Source of the DNA: Paraglaciecola arctica BSs20135
GTDB lineage: Bacteria; Pseudomonadota; Gammaproteobacteria; Enterobacterales; Alteromonadaceae
Direction of reading: 5' to 3'
Assembly: GCF_000314995.1 (NCBI RefSeq)
Contig: NZ_BAEO01000058.1
Location: forward strand, 1 to 64,000
Length of the DNA: 64,000 nucleotides
A model generated the notes under the pieces. The model did not search any database. It was not told the DNA's origin and worked only from the letters and a program-made list of their open reading frames with translations. Position numbers and translations under genes: made by a program. Positions 37,788 through 47,837 of the stretch are shown here, in pieces (within the stretch, counting starts at the first letter, position 1; each line of letters begins with the position of its first letter).

Positions 37788-38721
37788 TGCTATCGGCCTC
37801 TATGATGGTTTTGATACGATGCCAAGCATCCAAAGTTGCGGCTTCATTATAACGACTACCTGCTTCTACATTTGCTTGGTTAGGCTTTGCATGGTCAAAA
37901 GTGTGTGTTACATCGGGGTACACTACCAATTCAAAATTCCCGGCATTAGATGGGTGAATTTTTGCGTAGTTTTGGCAAACGGATTCATCTATATAGCGAT
38001 CAGCATCGCCTAATAACATCAGAGTATTGATATTAACTGTCCATTCAGTTGGGCAACTACCGTAAAATAAGAAAGAGCCTTTAATCACATTTTGGTAGTT
38101 ATGCTCAGGTAACTGAGTCAAGCTAAGTGGCGTCTCATTATGACTAAGTTGCTCTAAAAACGACCAAATGGTTAATGCACCGTGAGAAAATCCAGTTAAG
38201 TACACTTGAGTAGGGTCAGCAAAGTCTCTATCTTTTAATGAATCTATGATCACTGCAATATCCCCCGAACGTTCCCAAGGCGTCATTTTTGTAAAGTTAC
38301 AGGCATCGTTCCAATCGGTGCTTCTTCCGGCATAGCTATCAATCGCAATTACCGCAACGCCAATTTCATTGTACCTTTTGGCCCAATCTTGTTCGTGTGT
38401 AGCCGTTGCGCCGCTGCAGCCGTGCAAAAATAACACCACGGGATAAGGGGCTTGGCCGTGCTCTGGAATAAATACTCTCTCATGTGGAAGAAGCTCTTGC
38501 TTCATTTGCTCAAGCGATTTTGCAGTGACGGTTTGTTGAGCATGCTCTTTCGCCTGCTTGATCCAATCAGCGGTAGAGCCTTGTTCTATTGTTTGTTCAA
38601 GGCTGGCACGATTATCCTTAACATTATGTGCAGAGTCCTGGTTTTTGTTGTCTGGTGAGCAGGCAAACATTGTAGTTGTTGTTACAAATGCCAATGCTAG
38701 ATATAGCCAAAACTTATTCAT
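37777..38721 (-). CDS. Lipoprotein-like dienelactone hydrolase family esterase
   Basis: This alpha/beta hydrolase starts at the ATG at 38721, which has AAGGAAT upstream and lies 8 bp inside the transporter gene; the upstream frame is not used. The signal sequence LALAFVTTTTMFAC suggests a lipidated, exported enzyme. The oxyanion region is VVLFLHGCSGATATHEQDW, the nucleophile elbow is TGFSHGALTIW (GxSxG) and the His is in VTHTFDHAK. It could release carnitine from acylcarnitines before uptake; this is inferred from the cluster. Confidence 0.8.
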   Translation of the reverse strand: MNKFWLYLALAFVTTTTMFACSPDNKNQDSAHNVKDNRASLEQTIEQGSTADWIKQAKEHAQQTVTAKSLEQMKQELLPHERVFIPEHGQAPYPVVLFLHGCSGATATHEQDWAKRYNEIGVAVIAIDSYAGRSTDWNDACNFTKMTPWERSGDIAVIIDSLKDRDFADPTQVYLTGFSHGALTIWSFLEQLSHNETPLSLTQLPEHNYQNVIKGSFLFYGSCPTEWTVNINTLMLLGDADRYIDESVCQNYAKIHPSNAGNFELVVYPDVTHTFDHAKPNQANVEAGSRYNEAATLDAWHRIKTIIEADSNAQ

Positions 38722-40288
38722 GAAAAGATTCCTTTTTAGCCCCTTGCTGAGGCGTTTGTATAATAATGTCAGGGCGATGTAATACCGCGCCAAAATCTTG
38801 TTTTAGTTGTTTCATTAGCGACTTAAACATCACTAGTAATATTGGGATAAGGGGCAAAGCTAGAATAACCGTTGAGGCTTTGACTGTATCAAGGGCATCG
38901 ATAACCAATAATCCAACCGCGATTACAGCTAAAATCACGGCCCAAGCAACTCTATTCCAGCGTGCAGGTTCTTGATCAGCACTTAAGTTCTTGGTGCTAA
39001 TACTTGCCAGTACATAAGCTGACGAGTCAAGCGTGGTGGCCAAAAATACAAAGCAGAGTAAAGTGAACACGACTATAACGAAGGTGCTCATTGGCAGAGT
39101 TTCCAAAATAGCCACAACTGTTTTCGGGATCCCTTGTTGTGCTAAAATATCCTGTACGGCTAATACCCCCGTAAGTTCTAAATTGAGCGCATAAGCACCA
39201 CATATGGCTAAAAATGACATGCAACCTAAACTGCCCCAAAGCAGAGTGCCAAGCACTAAACTACGAATGGTTCTACCTTTTGAGATCCGACCAATAAACA
39301 ACCCCATTAGCGGTGCATAGGCTACCCACCAGGCCCAATAAAACAGGGTCCAATTATTGGGAAAGCTGTTGCCGGTGACAGGTGCTAGCCAAAAGCTGAT
39401 ACGCGCGAAGCTGTCTAACAACAAACCTAGGCTATTAAAGGTCATAGACAGAATAAACACTGTAGGTCCTGCTATAAAAACGAATAACATGACTATGATA
39501 GCCAGGACAATATTGACATCACTTAACCAGCGGATACCATTTTTTAGCCCTCGGTATGCACTACCGCCAAACAATAACGCCCATACTCCAATAACGCCAA
39601 GTCGCATGCCTATTGAGTCTTCAATACCGAATAAATGACTAACCAATTCAGACACTAATGGCACACCTAAGCCAAGAGAGGTACCTGCACCACCTAATAA
39701 ACCAAGTAAAATAAGAGTGTCGGTTACCGCACCTAAGACGCCATCGCTTTGGCCTTTAAAAACCGGACGACAAGCTTCAGATACTCGTAGAAAGTGCCGT
39801 TTACGCACATGTAAGCGATAAGCTACGGCAACCGCGGGCAGAGCATACAATGACCAAGGAACAAAACTCCAATGGAAGAGCGTATACATATGGCCCCAGC
39901 TATAGGCTTGGTCTGAGCCAGGCACAATTTCCAGAGGCGGGGTTGAAAGATAATAAATAGGTTCAACAAAAGACCAGCTCATTAAACCAATGCCAATCCC
40001 TGCTGAGAACATCATGGCTGCCCAGCTGACTTCTGAATACTCCTTTTCACCGTCTTTAGTATCTAAGCGAACACGACCATAGCGCCCAAAGGCTAAATAC
40101 AAGGCAAAGATAAACGCAGAGAAACCAAAAATGACAAATAGCCAACCGAACTTAGCTGTAATAAATGCCATCGCATCGTTGGCCCATTGCTGTGAAGCTT
40201 GGGGGTGTATAATAAGAGTTAACGCAACTGCGGCCGCGATTAAAAACGCAGGACTAAAGACAGCCACATCCAATTTAGATTTATTCAT
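38714..40288 (-). CDS. BCCT-family quaternary ammonium (carnitine/betaine) transporter
   Basis: The 524-residue transporter has about 12 membrane segments. The family signature is present: WAWWVAYAPLMGLFIGRIS, then RTIRSLVLGTLLWG. YSEVSWAAMMFSAGIGIGL and GLMSWSFVEPIYYLSTPP match the Gly-rich and Trp-box region. Substrates of BCCT proteins are betaine, choline, carnitine and the like. It is flanked by the TonB receptor (1-bp overlap) and esterase (8-bp overlap), so it is probably the inner-membrane carnitine uptake step. Confidence 0.92.
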   Translation of the reverse strand: MNKSKLDVAVFSPAFLIAAAVALTLIIHPQASQQWANDAMAFITAKFGWLFVIFGFSAFIFALYLAFGRYGRVRLDTKDGEKEYSEVSWAAMMFSAGIGIGLMSWSFVEPIYYLSTPPLEIVPGSDQAYSWGHMYTLFHWSFVPWSLYALPAVAVAYRLHVRKRHFLRVSEACRPVFKGQSDGVLGAVTDTLILLGLLGGAGTSLGLGVPLVSELVSHLFGIEDSIGMRLGVIGVWALLFGGSAYRGLKNGIRWLSDVNIVLAIIVMLFVFIAGPTVFILSMTFNSLGLLLDSFARISFWLAPVTGNSFPNNWTLFYWAWWVAYAPLMGLFIGRISKGRTIRSLVLGTLLWGSLGCMSFLAICGAYALNLELTGVLAVQDILAQQGIPKTVVAILETLPMSTFVIVVFTLLCFVFLATTLDSSAYVLASISTKNLSADQEPARWNRVAWAVILAVIAVGLLVIDALDTVKASTVILALPLIPILLVMFKSLMKQLKQDFGAVLHRPDIIIQTPQQGAKKESFHE

Positions 40289-42465
40289 TAAAACATTTTC
40301 GCGACGCTAATCCCAAAAGTACGGGGTTCACCTTCAATAACAAAGCCTAGGCCAGCTTGTGAGAAAGCATGTGATGCATATTCTTTATCTGTTAAGTTTT
40401 TTCCATAAACAGATATTTCCCACCCCTCAAGATTTTCCCAAGTTATATTCGCGTTTAATAAAGCGTGGCTGTTACCAGCGGCAACAGCATCGCTGTTTAC
40501 GCTATAGTAAATACGGCTTTGATAAGTCAGGTCGGTGCGTAAATCTAAGGTTTGACTGTTCGCCAGTAACCACTGGTAATTGAAGCCTGCAGAGCCGCTT
40601 TTTTCAGGTGTTCTGGCTAAAGTGTTACCGACAACTAAAGGATCTATGGCAAACGACGTATATTCTGAGTCTGTAAAGGCTAAAGTGGCGAATAACCGCA
40701 AGCCGTCGCCTATTCTGGCATTGGCATCTAGCTCTAAACCTTTTACTTCGGCATCACCGGTAGCCGTACGAATATCACCCGTGTCTAAATCGGTGGTAAA
40801 GCTTTGTAAATCGGAATAATCAAGAAAATACACTGCAGCATTTAAAGACAGCTGGCGATCTAACAGACGGGCTTTAAACCCAGCTTCGTAGTTACGGGCT
40901 TTTTCTTGATCAAAGGGAGTTGTCGCCATAGCTTTATTGGCGGCTATACCATTATACCCACCGGCTTTATAACCTTCAGATACGGTGAAATAGAGCATGT
41001 CTTGGCTATTAGTAAAGTAATTAACTGTTACTTTAGGTGTAAAACTAGTCCAGCTTTTTTCTGCACTAACTTGATAGCTTTCTTGCAAAAATCCCAATAA
41101 ATCTTCTGCACCTGTAGCATTGTTTGAAAAGTCTTTTTTATCGTAGGTGTAACGGCCACCTAAGGTAAAGTTCCAGTGATCGTTTATCTTGTAACTACCT
41201 TCACCAAATATGGCATAACTAGTGGTGTCGTTAGTCGCATCCCAAATCGGGCGTGACAGTAACTCTGGATGGCCCTGCAGCGCATACATGATACTTGAGT
41301 CCCAAGCTTCTATCCGTTGTATATCTTCATTAAAAAGATAAAGTCCGGCAGTCCATTCAAAGGGGCCATTGCTGAGGTTTTGCAATCGGAACTCTTGAGT
41401 AATCTGTTTAGAATTTTCACTGGCATCATTGGTTAACGCCAAACCAGCGGGCGCTAAATACCGACCAAATAAATCATCTTCAAAGGAGTAATCTTGCTCA
41501 CGAAATGCCGTGATTGAAGTAAACAAAATATCACTCATCTCAACGGTTAAATTACCTGAAATGCCATATATTTCCCGTTTCGCATTGCCATCTTTAAACA
41601 TGTCAACTTTATCAATTGCATTGCCTGTTGTTGGAGCTTGGCCAAATACAGATGTGTAATTTTTAATGGTTCGCGCACCTGGGCCATGCAAGTCATCTTT
41701 TGAATAGTCGGCAATAACCATCAATTTAGTATTATCACTTAATCTGAAATCCAGTTTACCGCGCATCGATTGATTATCTTGATCGCGCAGTTCCATATTA
41801 GTCGCAATATTATCTACCCATGCATCTCGTTGACGTATAGTACCGGCAAAGCGGCCATTGATATTATCAGTAATAGCGCCACTGACCATTCCCTGTAGCT
41901 GCATCAAATTATCGCTACCGTAAGTGGTTTTTAGCTTTGCCTCATAAAAGTCAGTTGGGTCTTTAGTAATAACGCTAATGGCACCACCAGCGACGTTTCT
42001 ACCATAAAGTGAACCTTGCGGCCCTCTTAAAACTTCTACCCTTTCAATATCAAACATGTCAGAACGAAACCCGCCGGCGCGGCCAGCATACACATCATCA
42101 ATAAAAACGCCAACGGAAGCATCATCACCGACAGAGCTTGAATTAGTGCCAACGCCTCGAATATAAGGCTGTGGCGTCACTGGATTATAGGTAGATAGGG
42201 TAAAGCCAGGGGTCATGCCTGCTACATCTTCAATATCTAATATATTGGCACGCTCTAAGGTAAGAGAGTCAAAGGCTGAAACTGCCATGGGGACTTCGGT
42301 TAAACTTTTTATTCTGCGGCTGGATGTAACGGAAATGACTTCAATATCGTTACTTTTTTCTGCGGTCTTGGCCTCTCTTTGTTGAGCTTGAGAGGGTGTA
42401 GCATGAATGAGAGTAATAACAGCTAATGCTATGGATGACTTAGTAAATGTTGAAAATACAATCAT
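40288..42465 (-). CDS. TonB-dependent outer membrane receptor
   Basis: The protein of about 726 residues has a signal peptide (ALAVITLIHATPSQAQQ), a TonB-box-like IEVISVTSSR, a plug domain (PYIRGVGTNSS, VEVLRGPQGSLYGRNVAGG) and a beta-barrel ending in aromatic F. The ATG at 42465 with AGGAAAAATA upstream is chosen over an upstream GTG. It is the first gene of a four-gene unit with transporter, esterase and thioesterase, so it probably imports carnitine or an acylcarnitine rather than iron. Confidence 0.92.
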   Translation of the reverse strand: MIVFSTFTKSSIALAVITLIHATPSQAQQREAKTAEKSNDIEVISVTSSRRIKSLTEVPMAVSAFDSLTLERANILDIEDVAGMTPGFTLSTYNPVTPQPYIRGVGTNSSSVGDDASVGVFIDDVYAGRAGGFRSDMFDIERVEVLRGPQGSLYGRNVAGGAISVITKDPTDFYEAKLKTTYGSDNLMQLQGMVSGAITDNINGRFAGTIRQRDAWVDNIATNMELRDQDNQSMRGKLDFRLSDNTKLMVIADYSKDDLHGPGARTIKNYTSVFGQAPTTGNAIDKVDMFKDGNAKREIYGISGNLTVEMSDILFTSITAFREQDYSFEDDLFGRYLAPAGLALTNDASENSKQITQEFRLQNLSNGPFEWTAGLYLFNEDIQRIEAWDSSIMYALQGHPELLSRPIWDATNDTTSYAIFGEGSYKINDHWNFTLGGRYTYDKKDFSNNATGAEDLLGFLQESYQVSAEKSWTSFTPKVTVNYFTNSQDMLYFTVSEGYKAGGYNGIAANKAMATTPFDQEKARNYEAGFKARLLDRQLSLNAAVYFLDYSDLQSFTTDLDTGDIRTATGDAEVKGLELDANARIGDGLRLFATLAFTDSEYTSFAIDPLVVGNTLARTPEKSGSAGFNYQWLLANSQTLDLRTDLTYQSRIYYSVNSDAVAAGNSHALLNANITWENLEGWEISVYGKNLTDKEYASHAFSQAGLGFVIEGEPRTFGISVAKMF

Positions 42466-42632
42466 TATTTTTCCTGTGGATTTAGTCACTTTAAATTAAA
42501 ATACGCGGACTATTTGCGATGAATTACGAACTAATGGTAGGTATGCTATAACGACTCAGAGATTTAACTTTAGATTATGCGACACTATATATCGTTTTTT
42601 TGTATATCTCCTTTAACTAAAACGAGCAATTA
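42466..42632. promoter_or_regulatory. Divergent promoter region of the carnitine cluster
   Basis: These 167 AT-rich bases separate the TonB receptor unit from the GlxA-type regulator. A binding site for that regulator is expected here, but none could be defined by eye. Confidence 0.35.
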
Positions 42633-43625
42633 ATGACCAATGTTTTTTTATCGCCTAAATTTAGCGACAGTGATGTAGTACATATCGCCTTTATTCTCGT
42701 GGAGCAATTTTCGTTGTTTGCTTTAGCTTGTGTCTCGGAACCTTTACGGGTGGCAAATAGGCTAGCAGGTAAAAAACTATTCGAGTTTTCATTTATATCT
42801 GAAGATGGTAACCCAGTTAAAGCCAGCAACAACATAGCTTTTAATACTCAATATAGTACCGCGAATTGCCCAGATGATTATCAAACTTTTATTGTTGTGT
42901 CTGGCTTTGATCCTCTAGTTTATGCCTCGAAAAGCTTGTTAGCAGAGCTGAGGCGCTTAGCTGCAAAGGGAGTGAGTTTAGGTGGTGTAGATACCGGTGC
43001 CCAAATATTGATAAAAGCGAGGGTTATGACAGGGCTTCGAGCAACGATGCACTGGGAAGCGGCGACAAGCTTCCAAGAAAACAACCCTAACGCAGATATT
43101 TTGCAAGAGCGGTTTTTAATTGAAGATAATCGCGTTTCCTCTGCGGGCGGCATTAGCGGTTTAGACATGATGTTAAGTATCATAGCGGTAAATAATGGCC
43201 AAAACTTAGCACTAGATGTAGCTGAACAGTTTACCTATAACAGCATCCAAAATTCCGATGATTCTCAACGTATGAGTATTCGAACCCGTTTAATGACCAG
43301 TAATAGAAAGTTGATAAAAGCAGCCGCGATCATGGAAAAGAATTTAAATAAAAACCTGTCCATAAAAGAAATATCCTCACAAGCCTCTATTTCCCAACGT
43401 AAATTAGAAAGGTTATTTGCACTAAAATTAGATACCTCACCCAAACAATATTACCGAAAAATGAGGCTTGAGCAGGCACGTTGTCTTCTGCGACAAACCG
43501 ATATGTCCGTGCTTGATGTATCTATTGCTTGCGGCTTCTCTTCAGCAGCTTATTTAAGCGCCATATATAAGCAAGAATTTAACATTCAGCCAAGTAAAGA
43601 TAGGAACGAGCAACAAGTCTTTTAA
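42633..43625 (+). CDS. GlxA-type AraC-family regulator (CdhR-like)
   Basis: The 330-residue regulator has an N-terminal DJ-1/PfpI-like domain (FILVEQFSLFALACVSEPLR, VVSGFDPL) and a C-terminal AraC DNA-binding domain (LSIKEISSQASISQRKLERL, QYYRKMRLEQAR). CdhR of Pseudomonas, which controls carnitine genes, has this domain arrangement. It is followed by the BKACE and dehydrogenase genes and is divergent from the uptake unit, so it probably activates both. Confidence 0.87.
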   Translation: MTNVFLSPKFSDSDVVHIAFILVEQFSLFALACVSEPLRVANRLAGKKLFEFSFISEDGNPVKASNNIAFNTQYSTANCPDDYQTFIVVSGFDPLVYASKSLLAELRRLAAKGVSLGGVDTGAQILIKARVMTGLRATMHWEAATSFQENNPNADILQERFLIEDNRVSSAGGISGLDMMLSIIAVNNGQNLALDVAEQFTYNSIQNSDDSQRMSIRTRLMTSNRKLIKAAAIMEKNLNKNLSIKEISSQASISQRKLERLFALKLDTSPKQYYRKMRLEQARCLLRQTDMSVLDVSIACGFSSAAYLSAIYKQEFNIQPSKDRNEQQVF

Positions 43626-43746
43626 CCACAAAGATCTACTTTATCCATTATCTGTCGTAAAAGAATAAGTTTTTCACGTGTTTCTGATAGTTCATAATTA
43701 TACAAGCTATAGGATATATAGCTGAAGCTAATTTTTAGGATATATT

Positions 43747-44637
43747 ATGAATAACAACGTGATTATCACCTGCGCGGTCACCGGCGCCGGCGCGACCACA
43801 GATAAAAGCCCGCATGTGCCAGTAACACCAAAACAAATTGCTGAGTCCAGTATTGCTGCTGCTAAGGCTGGGGCCTCGGTTGTTCATATTCATGTCCGCG
43901 ATCCTAAGACAGGTGCGTCTAGCCGTGATGTTGCGCTGTATAAAGAAGTCGTCGATAGAATACGCAGTAGCAATACCGATGTAGTTTTGAATTTAACCGC
44001 GGGAATGGGCGGCGATCTATTTTTAGGGCCTGACAGTCATCCGTTGCATTTTGGCCAAGAGACAGACCTAGTCGGTGCTGAAGAAAGATTATTACACATT
44101 GAAGTATTAAAACCTGAAATTTGCACATTAGATTGTGGCTCACTTAACTTTGGTGATGATAACTTAGTGTATATATCCACCCCTGCGATGTTACGCCAAG
44201 GGTCAAAGCGAGTACAAGAATTGGGGGTAAAGCCTGAGCTTGAAATTTTTGATATGGGTAACTTAGCCTTTGCTAAGCAAATGGAAAAAGAAGGGCTACT
44301 CGACTCACCGGCACTCTTTCAATTGTGTTTAGGGATCCCCTGGGGTGCCCCAGCTGACACGACAACCATGAAAGCCATGGTTGATAGCCTGCCACAAAAT
44401 TCTGTTTGGGCCGCTTTTGGTATCGGCAGACACCAGCTACCTATGGCCGCGCAAGCTGCCATTTTAGGCGGTAACGTCCGGGTCGGTTTAGAAGATAACC
44501 TGTATTTAGAAAAAGGTAAGTTAGCGACCAACGAGCAATTAGTTGCCAAAACTGTGAGCTTACTGGAGCATCTAGGTGCTGTGCCAATGACGCCACAGCA
44601 AACCCGTGAAAAACTTAATCTTATCAAGGTGGGCTAA
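43747..44637 (+). CDS. BKACE family enzyme (DUF849), 3-dehydrocarnitine cleavage
   Basis: The 296-residue beta-keto acid cleavage enzyme has a TIM barrel with Zn-binding [13 protein letters not shown] and the catalytic text [10 protein letters not shown] and [10 protein letters not shown]. The family condenses a beta-keto acid with acetyl-CoA. In carnitine catabolism it converts 3-dehydrocarnitine and acetyl-CoA to betainyl-CoA and acetoacetate. The dehydrogenase gene overlaps its stop by one base, which supports that substrate. Confidence 0.85.
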   Translation: MNNNVIITCAVTGAGATTDKSPHVPVTPKQIAESSIAAAKAGASVVHIHVRDPKTGASSRDVALYKEVVDRIRSSNTDVVLNLTAGMGGDLFLGPDSHPLHFGQETDLVGAEERLLHIEVLKPEICTLDCGSLNFGDDNLVYISTPAMLRQGSKRVQELGVKPELEIFDMGNLAFAKQMEKEGLLDSPALFQLCLGIPWGAPADTTTMKAMVDSLPQNSVWAAFGIGRHQLPMAAQAAILGGNVRVGLEDNLYLEKGKLATNEQLVAKTVSLLEHLGAVPMTPQQTREKLNLIKVG

Positions 44638-45620
44638 TGTCACAATTTCCAAAGCAACAAAAAATCGCTGCCATTATTGGTACTGGGGTTATAGGAGCTG
44701 GATGGGCTGCTCGTTATTTAGCGAATGGCTATATTGTCAAAGCTTGGGATCCAGGTGAAAATGCAGCAGAAAAACTGCAACAAAGCATTGAAAATGCTTG
44801 GCCGTCCTTACAAAAAATAGGCCTAAAACAAGATGCTGATCTGGCAAACTTACATTTTTGCCAGACTTTGGCAGAGGCTTGTGCCGATGCCCAGATCATC
44901 CAAGAAAGTGCCCCAGAAGTACTTGAGATAAAATCTAAGTTGCTGCAGGAAATCGCTTTATCGGCCCCTGTTGATGCAATTATTGGTTCATCGACATCGG
45001 GCTTTAAGCCAAGTTTGTTACAAAAAAGCGTCAACAACCCTGAAAGAGTCATAGTTACCCATCCTTTTAACCCAGTATATTTACTGCCGTTAGTTGAAGT
45101 AGTAGGGGGAGAACTCACCACGGCAGCCACAATTGAGCAAGCGAAAGCACTATATACTGCGCTAGGTATGCATCCGCTGCATGTTCGTAAAGAAATTGAC
45201 GGTCACTTATCCGATCGTTTATTAGAAGCCTTATGGCGAGAAAATCTGCATTTAGTCAATGATGGTATTGCGACTACTGGTGAATTAGACGAAGCCATTA
45301 TTTATGGACCCGGTTTACGCTGGGCGTTAATGGGCACTAATTTAACTTACCACCTTGCAGGCGGTGATGCGGGTATGCGGCATATGCTGGAGCAATTTGG
45401 TCCAGCTCTGAAATTACCCTGGACAAAGCTAGAAGCCCCAGAGCTTTCAACCCGTCTAATTGACAGTATGGTTGCCGGTACCCAACAGCAAGCAGGAGAA
45501 CGCTCGGTCAAAGAATTGGAGCAATTACGTGATAACTGTTTAATCAGTATTATGGAAGCTTTAGCCCAATATGAAGTAGGCGCAGGTAAAGTGCTTAGTG
45601 ATTATCGTAAAGCTATTTAA
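44637..45620 (+). CDS. L-carnitine 3-dehydrogenase (3-hydroxyacyl-CoA dehydrogenase fold)
   Basis: The 327-residue NAD-dependent dehydrogenase has a Rossmann motif IIGTGVIGAGWAARYLANG, the catalytic region SSTSGFKPSL and THPFNPVYLLPLVEVVGG (HxFNP motif), and a C-terminal helical domain. It is shorter than fused dehydrogenase-thioesterase versions, and the separate thioesterase is encoded nearby. It is expected to oxidise L-carnitine to 3-dehydrocarnitine, which feeds the BKACE enzyme. Substrate assignment rests on context. Confidence 0.87.
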   Translation: MSQFPKQQKIAAIIGTGVIGAGWAARYLANGYIVKAWDPGENAAEKLQQSIENAWPSLQKIGLKQDADLANLHFCQTLAEACADAQIIQESAPEVLEIKSKLLQEIALSAPVDAIIGSSTSGFKPSLLQKSVNNPERVIVTHPFNPVYLLPLVEVVGGELTTAATIEQAKALYTALGMHPLHVRKEIDGHLSDRLLEALWRENLHLVNDGIATTGELDEAIIYGPGLRWALMGTNLTYHLAGGDAGMRHMLEQFGPALKLPWTKLEAPELSTRLIDSMVAGTQQQAGERSVKELEQLRDNCLISIMEALAQYEVGAGKVLSDYRKAI

Positions 45621-45690
45621 CAAAATTAGGGGGTAGCTGGTTATTTTGCTTCTTTATCAGACTTATTTTTTCTATAGGTGGATGGCCTCA

Positions 45691-45840
45691 TTATGACTCT
45701 GACGGTGGTGTTACTATTAGAAAGTGGTTACACCATAATAGGTCATCCGCTAAAAACTGCGCAATGGTGAGTTGCTCGGTTGTTTGCGAGAAAATTAGCT
45801 GAAACTCGTCGCGCTGTAGCGTGATCTTTGGCAGGTTAAT
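45691..45840 (-). pseudogene. Gene remnant without start
   Basis: On the minus strand about 50 codons read as a good protein segment (ITLQRDEFQLIFSQTTEQL, then IAQFLADDLLWCNHFL) to a TAA at 45691, with no start codon and a stop directly upstream. Codon use looks coding. It is probably the decayed end of an unidentified gene in the 284-base gap between the dehydrogenase and gloA. Confidence 0.4.
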
Positions 45841-45904
45841 AATACCAATTTAATGTAAGATACCATGCGCATTCATCGTTTTTATAAAGAATAAAGAGAC
45901 CAAT

Positions 45905-46456
45905 ATGAGCCGTCATTTTGACCAAGCACCTGGCTTACAAGAACATCACGATCCTGCCACCCATGAGTTTGTGTTTAATCAAACCATGCTTAGGATCAAA
46001 GATCCTAAGCGCACGCTCAAATTTTATACCGAAGCATTAGGCATGACACTGGTAAAACGATTAGATTTTACCAAAATGAAGTTCACACTATATTTTCTAG
46101 CAAGTATTCCACCACAGAGCCACAGTGATTGGTCAAACGATAACAATCAACGCCTTGTGCAAACCTTTGGTCGACCAGCCATGTTAGAACTTACCCACAA
46201 TTGGGGCGATGAGAGTGACGACAGTGTGTCTTATCATAGTGGAAACGAGAAGCCTAAAGGCTTTGGTCACATTGGTTTTGCAGTACCTGATATTGACGTT
46301 GCCTGTAAACGTTTTGAATCTTTAGGTGTCGAGTTTCAGAAAAAACCAAATGATGGCAGCATGAAAGGAATTGCCTTTATTAAAGATCCAGATGGCTATT
46401 GGATTGAGATTTTCACGCCAGCACGCCTACCCGATTTATTAGGTAAGCATTTGTAA
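45905..46456 (+). CDS. gloA: Lactoylglutathione lyase (glyoxalase I)
   Basis: This 183-residue VOC enzyme of the longer, eukaryote-like type begins with DPATHEFVFNQTMLRIKDPK and carries metal ligands Gln/Glu and His in FNQTMLRIKD, MLELTHNWG and GFGHIGFAV, and the final Glu in DGYWIEIFTP. It converts the methylglyoxal-glutathione adduct to S-lactoylglutathione. It is monocistronic. Confidence 0.94.
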   Translation: MSRHFDQAPGLQEHHDPATHEFVFNQTMLRIKDPKRTLKFYTEALGMTLVKRLDFTKMKFTLYFLASIPPQSHSDWSNDNNQRLVQTFGRPAMLELTHNWGDESDDSVSYHSGNEKPKGFGHIGFAVPDIDVACKRFESLGVEFQKKPNDGSMKGIAFIKDPDGYWIEIFTPARLPDLLGKHL

Positions 46457-46649
46457 TAGCCACTAATAACAAACATTCCAGCCATTAAGCTTGGGTTCTC
46501 CTGACACACTTTCATTTACATCAAGTGTGTCAGGAGTAAAATATCGTTTGCTAAAACTCATATTTTTGACTCGCCCAGCGATTGTTAATTTCTCTATTCT
46601 ACTCCAAGCTAAAAACTCGTAGCTCGCCGCTCGAAGCTAAGATTGACCT

Positions 46650-47708
46650 CTAAGCCTCGACCTGACTTTCTTCACTCACGGGTTCGTCATTCTCACTAGC
46701 TAGCAGTAAAGCCACCCAACGCGTATCTGGGCTAGACTCCAATGCTATTTTGACAATCATAGTGAGAGGCACCGACAACAGCATACCTACAGTTCCCAAC
46801 AACCATCCCCAGAAAATCAAAGACAAAAATACCACCAAAGTAGATAACCCTAAACCACGTCCCATGTAACGAGGTTCAATCACATTGCCCATCACCATAT
46901 TCGACACCACAAAACCCAAAGCAGTGAAACCGGCTGTAGCAGGACCGAGTTGCACAAAAGCTAGTAACACCGCAGGCACAGCGGCAATAATAGATCCTAT
47001 GTTTGGGATATAATTAAATAAAAATGCTAAAACAGCCCATAGTAAAAAATGGTCTACACCAAGAACATACAACCAGATGCCAATGATAAGGCCGGTACCT
47101 AAACTAACTAAGGTTTTGATGGCTAAATAGTTTTTAACTGATAGTAAAAATTTATCTATTTGTTGAATTTTCATGCTGGGATCATCAAGAGCGATGTGAA
47201 TTTTCTTCGGTACTGATTCTGCTTCGAACAACATAAAGACCACTATTAACAAAATCAACAAAAAATTGGTTAACACACCACCTAAACTAGACAACAAGTT
47301 TGTTGCCATATTCATGGCTGCACCAGGGTCTAGATAAGAGAGCAGTGCTTCTTTATCGACATTAATGTTGACCTTATCCAACTGACCAATCACCCAAGCA
47401 AATTCTTCAACTAATTGTTCTCTATATTTAGGCATGTTTTGGCTAAATTCATTCATCGACTGACCCACTAATCCAGCCAGGATCAATCCAAATACCACTA
47501 TAATCAGTATGACTAAGATAACAGCTATGGCTCTAGGCAATTTGTAGCGATTTGCCCAAGTAATAATAGGGCTACAAGCCATGGCAATAAAAACAGACAA
47601 TAAAAATGGTACTACTATGGCACTAGCGGCTTTAACACCGGCTAAGATGACCACTATTGACGCCATTATCAGTAATACCTTGGTGGATCTTTGCGATTTG
47701 ATTTGCAT
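46650..47708 (-). CDS. AI-2E family transporter (PerM-like)
   Basis: The 352-residue membrane protein has about 8 hydrophobic segments. IVVPFLLSVFIAMACSPIITW and the C-terminal LFNYIPNIGSIIAAVPAVLL motif with PRYMGRGLGLSTLVVFLSLI mark the family. Members export autoinducer-2 or small ions; the substrate here is unknown. Divergent from folX. Confidence 0.9.
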   Translation of the reverse strand: MQIKSQRSTKVLLIMASIVVILAGVKAASAIVVPFLLSVFIAMACSPIITWANRYKLPRAIAVILVILIIVVFGLILAGLVGQSMNEFSQNMPKYREQLVEEFAWVIGQLDKVNINVDKEALLSYLDPGAAMNMATNLLSSLGGVLTNFLLILLIVVFMLFEAESVPKKIHIALDDPSMKIQQIDKFLLSVKNYLAIKTLVSLGTGLIIGIWLYVLGVDHFLLWAVLAFLFNYIPNIGSIIAAVPAVLLAFVQLGPATAGFTALGFVVSNMVMGNVIEPRYMGRGLGLSTLVVFLSLIFWGWLLGTVGMLLSVPLTMIVKIALESSPDTRWVALLLASENDEPVSEESQVEA

Positions 47709-47837
47709 ATGAAATTTCTGAATGAATACCTTGTGAGCAAACTAGCAGATATATATGGTATTTTATAGCGCATGCTCAACAAATAAATGTTCTCAATATC
47801 TACTACAAATAGATATTCAACAGCTCCTAGGAAGAAT

